Positions 4,985 to 5,270 of a DNA stretch of 5,270 nucleotides are shown here, piece after piece; within the stretch, counting starts at the first letter, position 1; the number at the start of each line of letters is the position of its first letter. The stretch is from Methanoregula sp. Its GTDB lineage: Archaea > Halobacteriota > Methanomicrobia > Methanomicrobiales > Methanospirillaceae. Under the pieces are notes generated by a model. The model saw nothing but the letters and a program-made list of their open reading frames with translations, did no database searches and was not told the DNA's origin. Location: positions 1 to 5,270 of the forward strand of contig JAQTSH010000133.1 of NCBI GenBank assembly GCA_028711405.1, read 5' to 3'. A program made the position numbers and the translations under genes.

Positions 4985-5139
4985 AAGTCCATACGGATGA
5001 TACGTACTTTTTTCCCAATCCAATCCCGAGGAACCAATACTCTGCCGGATGATCCTGATTGACCTGCTACCTTCTCCAACACTTCGTATCCCTGCATGTG
5101 GATATCAAAAGGTTCGCGTGTAAGATCTTTTGAAGTCAT
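4981..5139 (-). CDS. DUF2080-type transposase-associated protein
   Basis: 52-aa protein encoded inside the insertion sequence just upstream of the transposase. The C-terminal half, GSSGRVLVPRDWIGKKVRII (residues 30-49), matches the DUF2080 pattern G-N/S-S-G-R-V-x-V-P-K/R-x-W-I/V-G-K-x-V-x-V/I-I. The preceding GYEVLEKVAG (17-26) is also typical. DUF2080 proteins are small archaeal proteins accompanying IS transposases. The GRVxVP...GKKV layout resembles AbrB-like swapped-hairpin DNA-binding domains, so a role in binding the element or damping transposition is plausible but inferred. The stop TGA overlaps the transposase ATG by ATGA, implying translational coupling. No clear Shine-Dalgarno precedes the ATG at 5139, so the leader may be short or absent. 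An internal ATG at residue 15 is a less likely start. Confidence 0.85.
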   Translation of the reverse strand: MTSKDLTREPFDIHMQGYEVLEKVAGQSGSSGRVLVPRDWIGKKVRIIRMDL

Positions 5140-5171
5140 AGTGATATAAGAATGCAGTATGCTTGCACAAC

Positions 5172-5182
5172 AATTTAAAATT
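5172..5182 (-). promoter_or_regulatory. Candidate TATA region for the insertion sequence genes
   Basis: AATTTTAAATT on the minus strand lies about 33-43 bases before the DUF2080 ATG. With usual archaeal TATA-to-start spacing, transcription would begin near 5150, giving a leader of roughly a dozen bases, consistent with the missing Shine-Dalgarno. No clear BRE purine tract is seen. Confidence 0.35.
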
Positions 5183-5252
5183 ATCTATGCATTTTACGGA
5201 AATTAACTGTGAAAATCAGGGTCTTATTATTGAGAAAAAAATCGGATTATTC

Positions 5253-5270
5253 CTTAACCGATGACACATG
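5253..5270 (-). repeat. Right terminal inverted repeat of the insertion sequence
   Basis: Read inward it is CATGTGTCATCGGTTAAG, matching the left repeat at 17 of 18 positions. A CCGAT motif recurs a few bases further inside both ends (nine bases in on the left, seven on the right), possibly part of an extended transposase-binding site. Confidence 0.92.

Larger units (their letters stand above)
3664..5270 (-). mobile_element. Complete IS4-family insertion sequence (ISH8-like), 1607 bp
   Basis: The element is bounded by terminal inverted repeats CATGCGTCATCGGTTAAG (3664-3681) and, read inward from the right, CATGTGTCATCGGTTAAG (5270-5253). They match at 17 of 18 positions. Ends beginning CAT, a length of about 1.6 kb and a DDE transposase with the Y-R-E-K signature fit the ISH8 (or neighbouring IS231) branch of IS4. 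It carries two leftward overlapping genes, DUF2080 then transposase. Both frames are uninterrupted and the ends are near-identical, so it is probably active or recently inserted. It is visibly more AT-rich than the repeats to its left. The right end coincides with the window end, so the duplicated target on that side is not visible. Confidence 0.92.

Noticed and set aside
4985..5023. Transposase start at TTG 5023 (448 aa)
   Set aside because: It lies within the DUF2080 gene, has no Shine-Dalgarno, and the ATG at 4984 forms an ATGA overlap with the DUF2080 stop.

Overview
The window looks like an accessory stretch of a methanogenic euryarchaeal chromosome, most plausibly Methanomicrobiales (Methanospirillum, Methanoregula or Methanosphaerula type). 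The main reason is the intact insertion sequence at the right. It pairs an IS4-family (ISH8-like) transposase with a DUF2080 'transposase-associated' small protein, a combination I know from archaea. Shine-Dalgarno sequences such as AAAGGAG and GGAGG fit this. The assignment rests on gene families and style only; there is no taxonomic marker gene in the window.

Layout. Positions 2-193 (+) hold the 3' end of a gene entering from the left. Positions 194-421 have no gene; the only notable features are a short GT run and a T5/A7 stretch at 258-280. Positions 422-1035 are copy A of a noncoding repeat of about 0.6 kb. Positions 1094-2541 hold a compact leftward operon of three genes: a 75-aa unknown protein, a DUF1828/DUF1829 protein whose ATG directly follows the stop of the first gene, and an ASCH (PUA-like) domain protein 41 bp further on. 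Positions 2542-2897 form a leader and promoter region rich in short repeats. Positions 2898-3527 are copy B of the same repeat, in the same orientation. Positions 3528-3663 show nothing recognisable. Positions 3664-5270 are a complete insertion sequence with 18-bp terminal inverted repeats matching at 17 of 18 positions. Its right end coincides with the window end.

The repeat is the most unusual part. Each copy begins with a TTCCACTGGAA dyad and five 13-bp imperfect palindromes spaced 18, 18, 18 and 19 bp. The array ends in a perfect 8+8 bp inverted repeat. Several hundred diverged bases follow, and each copy ends in a hairpin whose stem is kept through a C-G to U-A exchange and G.U wobbles. 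The wobbles only pair in a plus-strand transcript, which hints at a structured RNA. The two copies bracket the three-gene module, so the whole could be a cargo cassette between dispersed repeats, or a defence or toxin-antitoxin-like module that can be lost by recombination. The function of the module is unknown and is inferred only from domain families.

In the insertion sequence, the real transposase start is the ATG at 4984, not an upstream TTG. That ATG overlaps the stop codon of the 52-aa DUF2080 gene (ATGA), so the two proteins are probably translationally coupled.
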